Of a stretch of DNA of 64,000 nucleotides, positions 56,954 to 64,000 are shown in pieces; the first letter of the stretch is position 1, and the number at the start of each line of letters is the position of its first letter. The translations under genes were made by a program, and so were the position numbers. The notes beneath the pieces are model-generated. The model ran no database searches and was not told the DNA's origin. It saw only the letters and a list, made by a program, of their open reading frames with translations. Source of the DNA: Cupriavidus taiwanensis (GTDB taxonomy: Bacteria > Pseudomonadota > Gammaproteobacteria > Burkholderiales > Burkholderiaceae); the NCBI RefSeq assembly GCF_900249755.1, contig NZ_LT976853.1, positions 3,150,756 through 3,214,755 on the forward strand. The letters are read 5' to 3'.

Positions 56954-58150
56954 TCAGTCTGCCTGCTTGCGCAGGAAGGCCGGGATGTCGTACGTATCCA
57001 CACCCTTTTCCTGCAGCGCCGCCACGTGGGCCGATGCCGACTCACGCGAGCTGCGCCACACCGCCGGCGTATCCAGGTTGCTGTAGTCCGGCGAGCTGTG
57101 CGTGGCCGCGGCGGCGCTCATGTTGGCCATCATCTGCACCGGCATGTTGTCGGTGCCGGTCTTGAGCAGCGTCATCGGCTGTTGCTTCTTGGCCGAGCGG
57201 CCCAGGCCGGTCGCGACCACGGTCACGCGCAGCGCATCGCTCATCGAGTCGTCGTACACCGTACCGAAGATCACGGTCGCATCTTCCGCGGCATAGCTGC
57301 GGATGGTGTTCATGACTTCCTTGGTTTCCGACAGCTTCAGCGAACGGCTGGCGGTGATGTTGACCAGCACGCCGCGCGCGCCGGACAGGTCAACGCCTTC
57401 CAGCAGCGGGCTGGCCACGGCCTGCTCGGCCGCCAGGCGGGCGCGGTCCACGCCCGACACGGTGGCCGTTCCCATCATGGCCTTGCCCTGCTCGCCCATC
57501 ACCGTCTTCACGTCTTCGAAGTCGACGTTGACCAGGCCGTCAACGTTGATGATCTCGGCAATGCCGGCCACCGCGTTGTGCAGCACGTCGTCGGCGCACT
57601 GGAAGCACTTGTCCATCTCGGCGTCGTCGCCCATCACTTCGAACAGCTTTTCGTTGAGCACCACGATCAGCGAGTCGACGCTCGATTCCAGCTCGCTGGA
57701 ACCGTGCTCGGCCACCTTGGCGCGGCGCGCGCCTTCGAAGTCGAACGGCTTGCTGACCACGCCCACGGTCAGGATGCCCATCTCCTTGGCCACCTGCGCG
57801 ACGATCGGCGCGGCGCCCGTGCCGGTGCCGCCGCCCATGCCGGCAGTGATGAAGACCATGTGCGCGCCGCGCAGTGCGTCGGCAATCTGATCACGGGCCG
57901 ATTCGGCGCAGTTGCGGCCGACTTCCGGCTTGGCGCCGGCGCCCAGGCCCGTATTGCCAAGTTGCAGCACGCGCGAAGCGCTCGAACGCTTGAGCGCCTG
58001 GGCGTCGGTGTTCATGCAGATGAATTCGACGCCTTGCACGCCGCGGCTGATCATGTGCTGCACGGCATTGCCGCCCGCGCCGCCCACGCCGACCACCTTG
58101 ATGATGGTGCCGTCCTGCACTTCCGTTTCGATCATGTCAAAGTCCATCAC
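56954..58150 (-). CDS. ftsZ: Cell division protein FtsZ
   Basis: A 398-residue tubulin-like GTPase forming the division ring. GTP-binding motifs are 'VVGVGGAGGNAVQHMISRGV' and the tubulin signature 'GGGTGTGAAPIVAQVAKEMG'. 'NVDFEDVKTVMGEQGKAMMG' is the synergy-loop region. The C-terminal peptide 'DIPAFLRKQAD' binds FtsA and ZipA/ZapD. It lies 177 bp downstream of ftsA. ZapD, encoded at 45202, is a partner. Confidence 0.97.
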   Translation of the reverse strand: MMDFDMIETEVQDGTIIKVVGVGGAGGNAVQHMISRGVQGVEFICMNTDAQALKRSSASRVLQLGNTGLGAGAKPEVGRNCAESARDQIADALRGAHMVFITAGMGGGTGTGAAPIVAQVAKEMGILTVGVVSKPFDFEGARRAKVAEHGSSELESSVDSLIVVLNEKLFEVMGDDAEMDKCFQCADDVLHNAVAGIAEIINVDGLVNVDFEDVKTVMGEQGKAMMGTATVSGVDRARLAAEQAVASPLLEGVDLSGARGVLVNITASRSLKLSETKEVMNTIRSYAAEDATVIFGTVYDDSMSDALRVTVVATGLGRSAKKQQPMTLLKTGTDNMPVQMMANMSAAAATHSSPDYSNLDTPAVWRSSRESASAHVAALQEKGVDTYDIPAFLRKQAD

Positions 58151-58327
58151 TGCCTCCGAGAAAAATCAGTCCCCAGACGATGCGGCCTCCCCGCCGCAAC
58201 CCCTGGTTTCTGAACAAGAAACCAAAAAAAGAAAACCTGAAAACCCTTACGTGGCACGCAAGCCTGTCCGGTAGACCGTCCTGCCTGCGCACCGTTGCAG
58301 CGCCAGCGCGTCAAATCCGCGCGCGGC

Positions 58328-59560
58328 TCAGAAATTGCCAACGAACCATTCCTTCATGCGGGTCCACACCTGCTTGACCGACCCGCTCTGCACCGCCACC
58401 TTGCGCCCGCGCATGCGTTGCACGCGGCCTTCCAGCAGCAGGCCCATCACCGTCGCGTAGCGCGGGCTCTTCACCACCTCGTGCAGGTTGCCGCGATACT
58501 CGGGCACGCCGACGCGCACGGGCTTGAGGAAGATGTCCTCGCCCAGCTCGACCATGCCCGGCATCATCGCGGTCCCACCGGTGATGACCACGCCCGACGA
58601 CAACAGTTCTTCATATCCGGATTCGCGCACCACCTGGTGCACCAGCGAGTACAGCTCTTCGATGCGCGGCTCGATCACCGCGGCCAGCGCCTGGCGGCTG
58701 AGCGTGCGCGTGCCGCGGTCGCCCACGCCCGGCACCTCGATCATGTCGTCCGGGTCGGCAATCGCCTGCTTGGCGATGCCGTACTGGATCTTGATGTCCT
58801 CGGCGTCGGGCGTCGGCGTGCGCAGCGCCATCGCGATGTCGTTGGTGATCTGGTCGCCGGCGATGGGGATCACGGCCGTATGGCGGATCGCGCCTTCGCT
58901 GAAGATGGCGATGTCGGTGGTGCCGCCGCCGATGTCGACCAGCACCACGCCCAGTTCCTTCTCGTCCTCGGTCAGCACCGCCAGGCTGGAAGCCAGCGGC
59001 TGCAGGATCAGGTCGTGCACTTCCAGGCCGCAGCGGCGCACGCACTTGACGATGTTCTGCGCCGCGCTGACCGCGCCGGTGACGATATGCACCTTCACTT
59101 CCAGGCGGATGCCGCTCATGCCGATGGGCTCGCGCACGTCTTCCTGGCCGTCGATGATGAATTCCTGCGTCAGGATGTGCAGGATCTGCTGGTCGGTCGG
59201 GATATTGACCGCCTTGGCGGTCTCGATCACGCGCGCCACGTCGGTCTGCGTGACCTCCTTGTCCTTGATCGCCACCATGCCGCTGGAATTGAAGCTGCGG
59301 ATGTGGCTGCCGGCAATGCCGGTGAAGACCTCCGAAATCTTGCAGTCGGCCATCAGCTCGGCCTCTTCCAGCGCCTTCTGGATCGACTGCACGGTGGCCT
59401 CGATATTGACCACGACCCCTTTCTTCAGACCCTTGGACTCGGACTGGCCCATCCCGATCACCTCGTAGCTGCCGTCGGGGCGCAGCTCCGCCACCACGGC
59501 CGCCACCTTAGAGGTGCCGATATCGAGACCGACCAACAGGTCCTTGTATTCCTTGCTCAT
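58328..59560 (-). CDS. ftsA: Cell division protein FtsA
   Basis: A 410-residue actin-like ATPase tethering FtsZ to the membrane. It opens 'KDLLVGLDIGTSKVAAVVAE' (phosphate 1), with the 1C-domain following, 'VVLVDIGGGTTDIAIFSEGA' (phosphate 2) and 'SSGVVITGGTAMMPGMVELG' (adenosine). The C-terminal 'VWTRMKEWFVGNF' is the amphipathic membrane helix. ATG 59560 overlaps the ftsQ stop (ATGA). Confidence 0.97.
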   Translation of the reverse strand: MSKEYKDLLVGLDIGTSKVAAVVAELRPDGSYEVIGMGQSESKGLKKGVVVNIEATVQSIQKALEEAELMADCKISEVFTGIAGSHIRSFNSSGMVAIKDKEVTQTDVARVIETAKAVNIPTDQQILHILTQEFIIDGQEDVREPIGMSGIRLEVKVHIVTGAVSAAQNIVKCVRRCGLEVHDLILQPLASSLAVLTEDEKELGVVLVDIGGGTTDIAIFSEGAIRHTAVIPIAGDQITNDIAMALRTPTPDAEDIKIQYGIAKQAIADPDDMIEVPGVGDRGTRTLSRQALAAVIEPRIEELYSLVHQVVRESGYEELLSSGVVITGGTAMMPGMVELGEDIFLKPVRVGVPEYRGNLHEVVKSPRYATVMGLLLEGRVQRMRGRKVAVQSGSVKQVWTRMKEWFVGNF

Positions 59561-60483
59561 CGGGTTTTCTCCGCGTTCTTGCTCTTCAGTCGCGTCGGAT
59601 TGTTGTTGGAAGTACCTGAAACCGCTGCGGCCGCCCCTGGCCTGGCCGCATTCGCGGCCTTGGCCCTGGCCGCTCTTTCAGCCTTTTCGGCCCGCACTGC
59701 CGCCGCGATCTGCGCCTCGGTCAGGAAGCGCGCGTTGGCGGCGCGGATGGCAAAGCCGTTGGGATAGCGCAGGTCGGCATACTCGATCTGGCTGCCCCAT
59801 TGCTGCGTGACCTGCGGCCAGGCCGCGACGAAGCGGCGCACGCGCTGGTCCATCGCGGTGCGGTCCTCGTCGTTCTGCTCGCGGCCCAGCTCGACCTCCA
59901 TGCCGTTGGACAGGCGCGCGCGCCAGGCATAGCGCCCGGACAGCGCCACCGCCAGCGGCTCGGCCTTGAGCGGCTTGAACCACTGGCGCATGACCTCGAG
60001 CTTTTCGATCACGTCGCCTTCGCTGTCGGGCGGTCCGTCCAGCGCCAGCAGCTGCGCGTCTTCTTCCGCCTCGGCGGTGTTGGCGACAAAGATCTCGCCA
60101 TAGGTATTGATCAGCCGCCCGCTGTCGGGCGCGCCCCAGGTGCCCAGCGCCTCGTGCTCCTCGACCTCGACCGCCAGCCCGTTGGGCCATTCGCGCCGCA
60201 CGCTGGCGCGCCGCACCCACGGCACCGATTCGAAGGCCTGGCGCGCCGCGTTCAGGTCCAGCGTGAAGAAGTTGCCGGTCAGCTTGCCCAGCGCGCTGGC
60301 GCGCACGCTGGGCGCGTTCACGTGGCGCAGCGCGCCGCCGTCGATCGGCCCGATCTCCACGTGCGTGATGGCGAACACCGGCCGCTGCGCCAGCCACAGC
60401 AGGCCCGCCGCGAGCGCCATCAGCGCCACCACCGCATACAGCGTGGAGGCGATCAGGTTGAGCAGGCGTGCGTTATGCCACAT
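59557..60483 (-). CDS. ftsQ: Cell division protein FtsQ
   Basis: A 308-residue single-pass inner-membrane divisome protein. The membrane segment is about residues 12-33 (TLYAVVALMALAAGLLWLAQ). The POTRA domain opens 'FAITHVEIGPIDGGALRHVN', and the FtsQ domain follows with 'WVRRASVRREWPNGLAVEVE'. The C-terminal ~45 residues are an Ala/Arg-rich extension ending in 'NNNPTRLKSKNAEKTR', longer than in E. coli FtsQ (276 aa). It begins 27 bp after ddlB. Confidence 0.94.
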   Translation of the reverse strand: MWHNARLLNLIASTLYAVVALMALAAGLLWLAQRPVFAITHVEIGPIDGGALRHVNAPSVRASALGKLTGNFFTLDLNAARQAFESVPWVRRASVRREWPNGLAVEVEEHEALGTWGAPDSGRLINTYGEIFVANTAEAEEDAQLLALDGPPDSEGDVIEKLEVMRQWFKPLKAEPLAVALSGRYAWRARLSNGMEVELGREQNDEDRTAMDQRVRRFVAAWPQVTQQWGSQIEYADLRYPNGFAIRAANARFLTEAQIAAAVRAEKAERAARAKAANAARPGAAAAVSGTSNNNPTRLKSKNAEKTR

Positions 60484-60510
60484 GGTCCGGTGCGGTCCTG
60501 TCGGGTGGGG

Positions 60511-61494
60511 TTATTCGGGTTTCCAATGTTCGTTGGGATGCAGGTCCAGCGTGGCGGCGGCAACTACCTGCAGCACGAAGTCCTCGTAGCTGATGCCGAC
60601 CGCGCGCGCCGCCATCGGCACCAGCGAATGGCCGGTCATGCCGGGCGAGGTATTCATCTCGAGCAGGAACGGGGTGCCGTCGGCGCGCAGCATCACGTCG
60701 GCGCGCGCCCAGCCGCGGCAGCCCAGCACGCGGTAGGCCTGCACCGCCAGCGCCTGGACTTCGCGTTCGACTTCGGCATCCAGGCCCGACGGGCACAAGT
60801 ACTGGGTATCGTCAGTAAAGTACTTGTTTTGATAGTCGTAGTTGGCCTCGGGCGCGACGATGCGGATCACCGGCAGCGCTTCGGCGGTGTCGCCCTCGCC
60901 CACCACCGGGCAGGTCAGCTCGGCGCCGTCGATAAAGGTCTCGGCGATGACGTCGTTGTCCAGCGCCGCGGCCTTGTCGAAGGCGGCGCGCATCTGGTCG
61001 GCCGCGGTGACCTTGGTCAGGCCGATCGACGACCCCTCGCGCGCCGGCTTGACGATCAGCGGCAGGCCCAGGTCGGCCGCCACCGCGTCGAAGTCGGTCT
61101 CCGCATGCAGCATGGCGAAGCGCGGCGTGGCCAGGCCGTGCGTCATCCACAGGCGCTTGGTGGCCTGCTTGTCCATGGCCAGCGCCGACGCCAGCACGCC
61201 GCTGCCGGTGTACGGCACGCCGAGCTGCTCGAGCAGGCCCTGGATGGTGCCGTCCTCGCCGTAGCGGCCATGCAGCGCAATGAAGACGCGGTCGAAGCCG
61301 GCCGCGGCCAGCTCGGCCACGCCCTGCAGGCCCGGGTCGAAGCCGTGCGCGTCGACGCCGCGCGACTGCAGCGCGGCCAGCACGCCATTGCCGGACATCA
61401 GCGAGATCTCGCGCTCGGCCGAGCGCCCGCCCAGCAGCACGCCGACCTTGCCCAGCGATTTGGGATCGATATTGGGATGGGCGACGAAGCTCAT
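60511..61494 (-). CDS. ddlB: D-alanine--D-alanine ligase
   Basis: A 327-residue ATP-grasp ligase making the D-Ala-D-Ala end of the peptidoglycan peptide. It shows '[20 protein letters not shown]', '[20 protein letters not shown]', '[18 protein letters not shown]' and '[20 protein letters not shown]' with the metal ligands. ATG 61494 overlaps the murC stop by 4 bp. Standard length. Confidence 0.96.
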   Translation of the reverse strand: MSFVAHPNIDPKSLGKVGVLLGGRSAEREISLMSGNGVLAALQSRGVDAHGFDPGLQGVAELAAAGFDRVFIALHGRYGEDGTIQGLLEQLGVPYTGSGVLASALAMDKQATKRLWMTHGLATPRFAMLHAETDFDAVAADLGLPLIVKPAREGSSIGLTKVTAADQMRAAFDKAAALDNDVIAETFIDGAELTCPVVGEGDTAEALPVIRIVAPEANYDYQNKYFTDDTQYLCPSGLDAEVEREVQALAVQAYRVLGCRGWARADVMLRADGTPFLLEMNTSPGMTGHSLVPMAARAVGISYEDFVLQVVAAATLDLHPNEHWKPE

Positions 61495-62909
61495 TGCTGG
61501 CCTCCTGCTTGCTGGTGCGACACCAGTTGCCCCGGCACGCCGCCGATCGAGCCCGCGCCCATGGTCACGACCACATCGCCGGGCCGTACGGCATTCAGGA
61601 TGGCCTGCGGCATCTCTTCCATCTGCTCCACGAAAACAGGTTCGACCTTGCCGGCCACGCGCAGCGCGCGGGTCAGCGCACGGCCGTCGGCGGCCACGAT
61701 CGGGGCCTCGCCGGCGGCGTAGACCTCGGCCAGCAGCAGGGCATCGACCGTGCCCAGCACCTTGATGAAGTCTTCAAAGCAGTCCCGTGTGCGGGTGAAG
61801 CGGTGCGGCTGGAACGCCAGCACCAGGCGGCGGCCCGGGAACGCGCCGCGCGCGGCGGCCAGCGTCGCGGCCATTTCCACCGGGTGGTGGCCGTAGTCGT
61901 CGACCAGCGTGAAGGTGCCGGCGCCGTCGGGCGTGGCCACTTCGCCGTAGCGCTGGAAGCGGCGGCCGACGCCGTGGAATTCGCGCAGCGCCTTGACGAT
62001 GGCGGCGTCGGGCACTTCCAGCTCGGTGGCGATGGCGATCGCCGCCAGCGCGTTCTGCACGTTGTGCAGGCCGGGCAGGTTCAGCACGATCTCCAGCGGC
62101 GGCTCGGCATGGCCGTTGAGCTGGCGCAGCACGGTGAAGTGCATCTGGCCGTCGACCGCGCGTGCATCGACGGCGCGGATCTGCGCGTCTTCGGCAAAGC
62201 CGTAGCGCACCACCGGCTTGGACACGAACGGCAGGATCTCGCGCACGTTGGGGTCGTCCACGCACAGCACCGCGATGCCGTAGAACGGCAGCCGCTGGGT
62301 GAATTCGATGAACGCCTGCTTGAGCCGGGCAAAGTCGTGCCCGTAGGTGTCCATGTGGTCGGCATCGATATTGGTGATGACCTCGATGACCGGGAACAGG
62401 TTCAGGAACGAGGCATCCGATTCGTCGGCCTCGGCCACGATGAAATCGCCGGTGCCCAGGCGCGCATTGGCGCCGGCCGAGTTGAGCCGGCCGCCGATGA
62501 CGAAGGTCGGATCGAGCCCGCCTTCGGCCAGCACCGACGCCACCAGGCTGGTGGTGGTGGTCTTGCCGTGGGTGCCGGCAATGGCCACGCCCTGCTTCAG
62601 GCGCATCAGCTCGGCCAGCATCACCGCGCGCGGCACCACCGGGATGCGCTGGCTGCGCGCGGCCAGCACTTCGGGGTTGTCGCCGCTGACCGCGGTCGAC
62701 ACCACCACCGCGTTGGCGCCGCTCACGTTGGCGGCGTCATGGCCGTGCATGACGGTGGCGCCCAGCGAGGCCAGGCGCCGCGTCGCGGCATTGTTGCCCA
62801 CGTCGGAGCCCGAGACCTTGTATCCCAGGTTCAGCAGGACCTCGGCGATGCCGCTCATGCCGGCGCCGCCGATGCCCACGAAGTGGATGTTCTTGACGAT
62901 ATGCTTCAT
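61491..62909 (-). CDS. murC: UDP-N-acetylmuramate--L-alanine ligase
   Basis: A 472-residue Mur ligase adding the first amino acid to UDP-MurNAc. The N-domain is '[20 protein letters not shown]', the ATP loop '[20 protein letters not shown]', then '[13 protein letters not shown]' and '[20 protein letters not shown]' in the C-domain. 21 bp after murG. Together with ddlB and murG it supplies lipid II for the septum built by the downstream Fts proteins. Confidence 0.97.
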   Translation of the reverse strand: MKHIVKNIHFVGIGGAGMSGIAEVLLNLGYKVSGSDVGNNAATRRLASLGATVMHGHDAANVSGANAVVVSTAVSGDNPEVLAARSQRIPVVPRAVMLAELMRLKQGVAIAGTHGKTTTTSLVASVLAEGGLDPTFVIGGRLNSAGANARLGTGDFIVAEADESDASFLNLFPVIEVITNIDADHMDTYGHDFARLKQAFIEFTQRLPFYGIAVLCVDDPNVREILPFVSKPVVRYGFAEDAQIRAVDARAVDGQMHFTVLRQLNGHAEPPLEIVLNLPGLHNVQNALAAIAIATELEVPDAAIVKALREFHGVGRRFQRYGEVATPDGAGTFTLVDDYGHHPVEMAATLAAARGAFPGRRLVLAFQPHRFTRTRDCFEDFIKVLGTVDALLLAEVYAAGEAPIVAADGRALTRALRVAGKVEPVFVEQMEEMPQAILNAVRPGDVVVTMGAGSIGGVPGQLVSHQQAGGQQ

Positions 62910-62930
62910 TGGATTGCTGCTTCGCTCACT

Positions 62931-64000
62931 TCAGTCCCTGGCCAGCTGGCTGCATACCTCGGCGACGCGCCGGGTTGCCTCAGGCTTGGCCAGTCCGCGC
63001 GCCAGGCGCGCCATGTCTTTCAGCTGCGGCCGGGTCAGGCTGGCGATGGTCTGCGCCAGGCCTGCGGCCGTCAGGTCTTTTTGCTGCATCAGCAGGGCCG
63101 CGCCCTGCCTGGACAAGAATTCCGCGTTGGTGGTCTGGTGGTCGTCCACCGCATGCGGGAACGGCACGAACAGCGCCGCCACGCCCGCCGCCGCCACTTC
63201 CGACACCGTCATCGCGCCGGCGCGGCAGATCACCAGGTCCGCGTCGGCGTAAGCGCGCGCCATGTCGTCGATGAACGGCAGCGCCTGCGCGCTCACCTGC
63301 GCCGCGGCGTAATTGGCGCGCAGCGTGTCGATCTGCTTCGCGCCGGCCTGGTGCGTGACCACCGGGCGCTCGCCCTCGGGCAACTGCGCGATGGCCTTGG
63401 GCACTACCTCGTTCAGCGCCGCGGCGCCCAGGCTGCCGCCCACCACCAGGATGCGCAGCGGGCCGCTGCGCTGGTCGTAGCGCGCCTCGGGCGCGTCCAG
63501 CTGCGCCAGTTCCTCGCGCACCGGGTTGCCGGTCCATTCGCCGCCGGGCAGCGTGTCCGGGAACGCGCACAGCACGCGATCGGCCACCCTGGCCAGCACC
63601 TTGTTGGCCAGCCCGGCGATCGAGTTCTGCTCGTGCAGCACCAGCGGCCGCCCCAGCAGCGACGCCATCATCCCGGCCGGGAAGGTGATATAGCCGCCCA
63701 TGCCCAGCACCACGCTCGGACGCACGCGGCGCAGCGCGGCCACGCTCTGCCAGAACGCGCGCAGCAGGTTCAGCGGCAGCAGGAACTTGGTCACCAGCCC
63801 CTTGCCGCGCAGCCCGCCGAACTGGATGAACTCCATCGGGATGTCGTGCTTCGGCACCAGCGTGGCTTCCATGCCGGTGCGGTTGCCCAGCCACACCACT
63901 TTCCAGCCTTGCTCGCGCAGCGCGTGCGCGACCGCCAGCCCCGGGAACACGTGTCCCCCGGTGCCGCCGGCCATCACGAGCAAGGTGCGTGGCTGCGTCA
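62931..64000 (-). CDS. murG: UDP-GlcNAc:lipid I transferase MurG (5' edge cut)
   Basis: A glycosyltransferase (GT28) making lipid II at the inner face of the membrane. Conserved loops: '[20 protein letters not shown]' and '[18 protein letters not shown]', then '[20 protein letters not shown]' and '[20 protein letters not shown]'. Reading back to the right edge gives T-Q-P-R-T-L-L-V ahead of the first loop, and the last two bases are TG of what is almost certainly ATG, so the start codon lacks one base in this window. About 356 residues in full. It leads the visible part of the division cluster; ftsW/murD presumably lie beyond the edge. Confidence 0.96.
   Translation of the reverse strand, partial: TQPRTLLVMAGGTGGHVFPGLAVAHALREQGWKVVWLGNRTGMEATLVPKHDIPMEFIQFGGLRGKGLVTKFLLPLNLLRAFWQSVAALRRVRPSVVLGMGGYITFPAGMMASLLGRPLVLHEQNSIAGLANKVLARVADRVLCAFPDTLPGGEWTGNPVREELAQLDAPEARYDQRSGPLRILVVGGSLGAAALNEVVPKAIAQLPEGERPVVTHQAGAKQIDTLRANYAAAQVSAQALPFIDDMARAYADADLVICRAGAMTVSEVAAAGVAALFVPFPHAVDDHQTTNAEFLSRQGAALLMQQKDLTAAGLAQTIASLTRPQLKDMARLARGLAKPEATRRVAEVCSQLARD

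Overview
The window looks like a stretch of the main chromosome of a GC-rich betaproteobacterium of the Cupriavidus/Ralstonia group. This rests on gene order and protein character, not on a search: the division/peptidoglycan cluster (murG-murC-ddlB-ftsQ-ftsA-ftsZ-peroxiredoxin-lpxC), secA-argJ-DUF815-mutT, pilB-pilC-pilD-coaE-zapD-yacG, rplU-rpmA-obgE-proB, ffh, pilS-pilR-ampD and nrdA-nrdB are typical core blocks there. Layout: (1) 1-16.4 kb is accessory DNA. It holds a PAAR/DUF4123 type VI secretion cargo module cut by the left edge; a YciI-like gene with an in-frame TGA at a likely Trp codon; a GcvA-like LysR regulator divergent from a D-serine dehydratase/MFS/M81 (MlrC-like) operon; two copies of a SymE-like toxin gene, each behind the same ~200 bp structured leader; two unrecognised genes and a 61 bp scrap of an M81 gene; an MpaB/DUF2236 oxygenase divergent from a TetR regulator; and a visibly lower-GC segment (about 12.2-16.4 kb) with a small HTH protein, an AlbA_2/Schlafen-type ATP-binding protein overlapping a ParA-type ATPase, and a convergent membrane-anchored coiled-coil protein. 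(2) 16.5-39.6 kb is mostly core: class I ribonucleotide reductase with a paired NrdR-type operator 31 bp apart and a 19 bp inverted repeat in the nrdA leader, ampD, PilS/PilR (pilR carries an internal deletion with frameshift), a CcsA-like membrane protein, ffh, a purine phosphoribosyltransferase, LysE exporter, prolyl hydroxylase, lytic transglycosylase, proS, rppH, proB, obgE, rpmA, rplU, polyprenyl synthase and tRNA-Pro(CGG). (3) 39.6-64 kb: a small excisionase-like HTH protein behind the tRNA, the pilus assembly genes, coaE, zapD, yacG, an OPT transporter, mutT, a DUF815 ATPase, argJ, secA, a DUF721 protein, lpxC, a peroxiredoxin and the division cluster up to murG, whose start codon lies one base beyond the right edge. 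Themes: envelope growth and division (lpxC, ampD, lytic transglycosylase, murC, murG, ddlB, ftsQAZ, zapD), type IV pili (pilBCD with pilSR), dNTP supply and its sanitation, and a left-hand accessory zone. A family of REP-like palindromes built on CCCTCTCCCGC recurs in four intergenic gaps. The best candidates for an undescribed system are the AlbA_2-HATPase/ParA operon with its flanking HTH and coiled-coil membrane genes, and the repeated leader-plus-SymE cassette. All functional names come from motif and family recognition by eye; no database search was run.
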